The notes beneath the pieces were generated by a model. That model saw nothing but the letters and a program-made list of their open reading frames with translations. It made no database searches and had not been told where the DNA came from. Below are positions 61,822 to 64,000 of a stretch of 64,000 nucleotides of DNA, in pieces. Each line of letters begins with the position of its first letter. Position 1 is the first letter of the stretch. Location: the NCBI RefSeq assembly GCF_004345605.1, contig NZ_SLVY01000003.1, positions 310,001 through 374,000 of the forward strand. The letters are read 5' to 3'. The DNA is from Rhodococcus sp. SMB37. GTDB taxonomy: Bacteria; Actinomycetota; Actinomycetes; Mycobacteriales; Mycobacteriaceae. The translations under genes and the position numbers were made by a program.

Positions 61822-63372
61822 ATGGATACGACGATGATTCGCACGCGCTGGTGGCCGTTCGCGGCGACCACGGTGCTGGTCGTGCTCCTGGCCTGGACGG
61901 GAGTGATCCCCACCTGGCCGGGCCTGGTGCACCTGGTGGCGTTGCCTCCGCTGGACATGTTCGCTGATCTGCGGGTGCTGCTGGTGGCCACCGATTCGTG
62001 GCCCCAGTTCCTCTTCCTGCTCACAGTTGTCGGTGCGTGCAGGATCGCGCTGCTGGCGTGGCTGATGGGCGGCATACACCGCTGGCGTCTCGCGCTGACC
62101 TTCTACGCGATCGCGTTCGCACCGATCGCCCTCGCCGCGTTCTCCGCCACTGCGTCGTACGCGGTGCTCTACTCGCGGATCTTCTGGCCTGCCGTCACCC
62201 TGATCGCCGCGATGGTCCTGATCTTCGGCCCGGTGCCGTGGCAGGGCGCCGACACGCTGCTGTCGTCGATGGCCCTGGCATGGCGACGTGGATTGCGGGT
62301 CGAGGTGATGATTACGTACTGCGCGGCGATCGTCCTGCTCGGGGCTGTCGCCGATATGTGGTCGGCGATCCCGTTGGTTCCCGTGTCTGCGATGGTCACG
62401 CTTGTTGCGGTACGCATGATGGAGCGTCCGCCGGTTCGCCGGCCGCTTGTGGCGCTCGCTGCAACCGTCGCGGTGTTCGCGGCGTCGTGGACCGTCTTCG
62501 TCGCGACCCGCAGCTACGACACACCGGAGCAGGGGCCGAGGCAGGCGGGGTCGTTGCTGATCCTGTCGGGCATCAACTCGAAATCCGGGCGTGGTGCGAT
62601 CCACGCGACAGACGTCCATCGGCTCGGATACACCTGCGATCAGGTGTATTACTTCTCGTATGCCGGGCCGGGTGACGGACAACCGCAACGCGACGCGACG
62701 TGCCCGATCCGGACGGGCGCACCGTATGAGCCGGGCGACACCCAAGTCGCGTTCGCACGGCAGGTCGACCTGTTCGTCGAGCAGGCCGAACCGCTGCCAC
62801 GACCCCTCGTCGTCGCGGCGCATTCGCATGCGGCGTGGGTGGTGTGGGATGCCGTCGCGGCCGGGCGGGTCGAGGCGGATGCGCTTCTGCTCGTGGGGCC
62901 GTTTGCGAGTACACCGCTCGGCTATCCGCCGCCGGGGGTGCGCGCGCCGAGAGCGGTACTCGGGGATCTGCTGCGCTGGGCAGCCCCGATCACCGACCTC
63001 ATCCACTTCAACTTCGACCCCGACACCCCTGCGGCTCGCGACCTGCTGGCGACGGCGGGAGCGGCAGAGGCGATCTTCGCGCAACCGATGGACGCCCCTG
63101 CGTTGTCGTTGACGTCGACCACCGATCCTCCGCTCATGCCCCACGGCCGGCGCTTGAACGTCGAACGCAATGGGTGCCCCGCACGGGTCGCACACCCGCA
63201 CCTGCCGAAGTCGCCGCAGTTCGAGGACGCCGCAATCCGGTTCTTGAATCTCCGGCCGCCCCCGCCGTGCCCGGTCTGGCGAGATTGGGGTGCGGTGCTC
63301 GCGCAACCGTTCGGACCGCCGACCCCGCCCCACGCCGACGTGGCGCACGAACCCCTTACGACGAGGCCGTGA
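61822..63372 (+). CDS. Polytopic membrane protein with C-terminal alpha/beta-hydrolase-like domain
   Basis: 516 aa. The first ~240 residues hold about seven hydrophobic segments. The rest is soluble and resembles an alpha/beta hydrolase: SLLILSGINSKSG, then VVAAHSHAAWVVWDAVAAG, where AHSHA takes the place of the GxSxG nucleophile elbow. A possible acid lies in later DPDTPAAR and His in RVAHPHLP. No named family is recognised. An alternative start four codons later has no clear advantage. Its end overlaps the convergent alcohol dehydrogenase by 17 bases. Confidence 0.68.
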   Translation: MDTTMIRTRWWPFAATTVLVVLLAWTGVIPTWPGLVHLVALPPLDMFADLRVLLVATDSWPQFLFLLTVVGACRIALLAWLMGGIHRWRLALTFYAIAFAPIALAAFSATASYAVLYSRIFWPAVTLIAAMVLIFGPVPWQGADTLLSSMALAWRRGLRVEVMITYCAAIVLLGAVADMWSAIPLVPVSAMVTLVAVRMMERPPVRRPLVALAATVAVFAASWTVFVATRSYDTPEQGPRQAGSLLILSGINSKSGRGAIHATDVHRLGYTCDQVYYFSYAGPGDGQPQRDATCPIRTGAPYEPGDTQVAFARQVDLFVEQAEPLPRPLVVAAHSHAAWVVWDAVAAGRVEADALLLVGPFASTPLGYPPPGVRAPRAVLGDLLRWAAPITDLIHFNFDPDTPAARDLLATAGAAEAIFAQPMDAPALSLTSTTDPPLMPHGRRLNVERNGCPARVAHPHLPKSPQFEDAAIRFLNLRPPPPCPVWRDWGAVLAQPFGPPTPPHADVAHEPLTTRP

Positions 63373-64000
63373 GCAACACCTTGAGCGCACCGGTCTCACC
63401 GGCACGGGAGAACACGTCGTAGGCCTCCTCGAACTGATCCAGCACGAACCGGTGCGTGATCATCGACGAGGTGTCGAGCCTGCCGCTGTCGACCAGCCCG
63501 ATCAGGGTCGGTGTCGAGTAGGTGTCGACGAGACCGGTGGTGATGGTGAGGTTCTTGATCCAGATGTCCTCGAGGTGCAGGGTCGCGGGCTTTCCGTGCA
63601 CCCCGATGTTGGCGACGTGCCCACCGGGCCGCACCAGCGCGACCGCCTGCTCGAAGGTGGACGGGATCCCGACGGCTTCCATGGTGACGTCGGCACCGAG
63701 GCCGCCGGTGAGGTCGCGGACGATCGCGGCGACGTCGTCGCGGCCACTGTTGACGACGACGTCGGCGCCGAACGATCTCGCCGCATCGAGTCTGCTGTCG
63801 GCGAGGTCGACGGCGACTATGTGACTGGGACTCATCAGCTTTGCCGCGAGGATCGCGGCAAGCCCGATGGGTCCGGCGCCGATGATGACGACGACGTCCG
63901 CCGGTCTCACCTTCCCGTTCAGCACCCCTACCTCGTAGGAGGTCGGAAGGATATCGGCGAGCATGAGCATCTGTTCGTCGCTCACCCCGCCGGGGACGCG
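63356..64000 (-). CDS. Zinc-type alcohol dehydrogenase (5' end outside window)
   Basis: The C-terminal ~214 residues of a medium-chain NAD(P) alcohol dehydrogenase. The Rossmann domain shows VVIIGAGPIGLAAILAAKLM with Asp after beta-2 (IVAVDLADSR), pointing to NAD. GALKVLLTAS ends the protein. The zinc-binding N-terminal domain lies beyond the window edge, though RVPGG just before VSDEQML belongs to it. An internal GTG at 63985 is not the true start. Confidence 0.85.
   Translation of the reverse strand, partial: RVPGGVSDEQMLMLADILPTSYEVGVLNGKVRPADVVVIIGAGPIGLAAILAAKLMSPSHIVAVDLADSRLDAARSFGADVVVNSGRDDVAAIVRDLTGGLGADVTMEAVGIPSTFEQAVALVRPGGHVANIGVHGKPATLHLEDIWIKNLTITTGLVDTYSTPTLIGLVDSGRLDTSSMITHRFVLDQFEEAYDVFSRAGETGALKVLLTASS

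Overview
The window looks like a chromosomal segment of a mycolic-acid actinobacterium, most likely Rhodococcus. This rests on: strong GC bias in every coding frame, many GTG starts, extended -10 promoters of the TGCTAGC(G/T)T type, DUF3558 lipoproteins, an oleate hydratase, an F420/LLM-type oxidoreductase, a sigma54-independent AcoR-type activator, and a dense set of small catabolic operons. I see no rRNA or tRNA genes, CRISPR array, prophage or recognisable transposase. Product names come from motif reading and memory of the families, not from a search.

Layout. (1) 1-8.6 kb is a sulfur-scavenging block: a formylglycine sulfatase and an AtsK/Rv3406-like alkylsulfatase on the minus strand, divergent from a Dpp-type ABC importer. 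The importer is preceded by a probably leaderless 37-codon ORF with a Cys-Cys pair, a candidate cysteine attenuator. (2) 8.6-13.9 kb carries a GAP1-like 909-aa protein and an unusual DEDDh exonuclease-BRCT-BRCT-TerD protein, a candidate two-gene conflict/stress system. (3) 14-17.6 kb is a TetR-controlled operon of flavin reductase, DHA2 efflux pump and quinone oxidoreductase. (4) 17.6-27 kb (minus) runs from a frameshifted benzoylformate-decarboxylase-like gene through malic enzyme, fumarase, an Ntn amidohydrolase and an MFS pump to oleate hydratase. (5) 27-33 kb is a patch of duplication and decay. A divergent module of 3-hydroxyacyl-CoA dehydrogenase (minus) and Ntn hydrolase (plus) exists once intact and once as a wreck split by an mscS gene pair. 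A further dehydrogenase scar sits at 19.4 kb beside the third Ntn locus. Three 68-nt hairpin elements with compensatory changes lie behind genes here.

(6) 33-43.7 kb is a catabolic cluster: Fe(II)/2OG dioxygenase, Rieske oxygenase with a small companion, class III CoA-transferase, a crotonase carrying the catalytic residues of 6-oxocamphor hydrolase, LLM oxidoreductase, two SDRs, a CitE-like lyase and an aldehyde dehydrogenase. It is flanked by a TetR gene with a perfect palindromic operator and a second partial operator before the main operon. The gene set suggests oxygenation of a cyclic substrate, retro-Claisen cleavage of a beta-diketone and CoA-dependent shortening. (7) 43.8-53.4 kb is a mandelate/phenylglyoxylate locus: aromatic-acid transporter, benzoylformate decarboxylase with its known catalytic residues, FAD-linked hydroxyacid oxidase, aldehyde dehydrogenase, LysR and AcoR regulators, and an amidase wreck that may descend from a mandelamide hydrolase. 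Three promoters here share an ATTCATTGG motif overlapping the -35 at the same distance from a TA(G/C)CGT -10.

(8) 53.6-64 kb is mostly housekeeping or unknown: WYL regulator, DinB-like and RidA proteins, GH3 glycosidase, exonuclease III, a second DUF3558 + small helical protein pair, an AbiEi-like/Vsr-like protein, a membrane-anchored alpha/beta-hydrolase-like protein, and an alcohol dehydrogenase cut by the window end.
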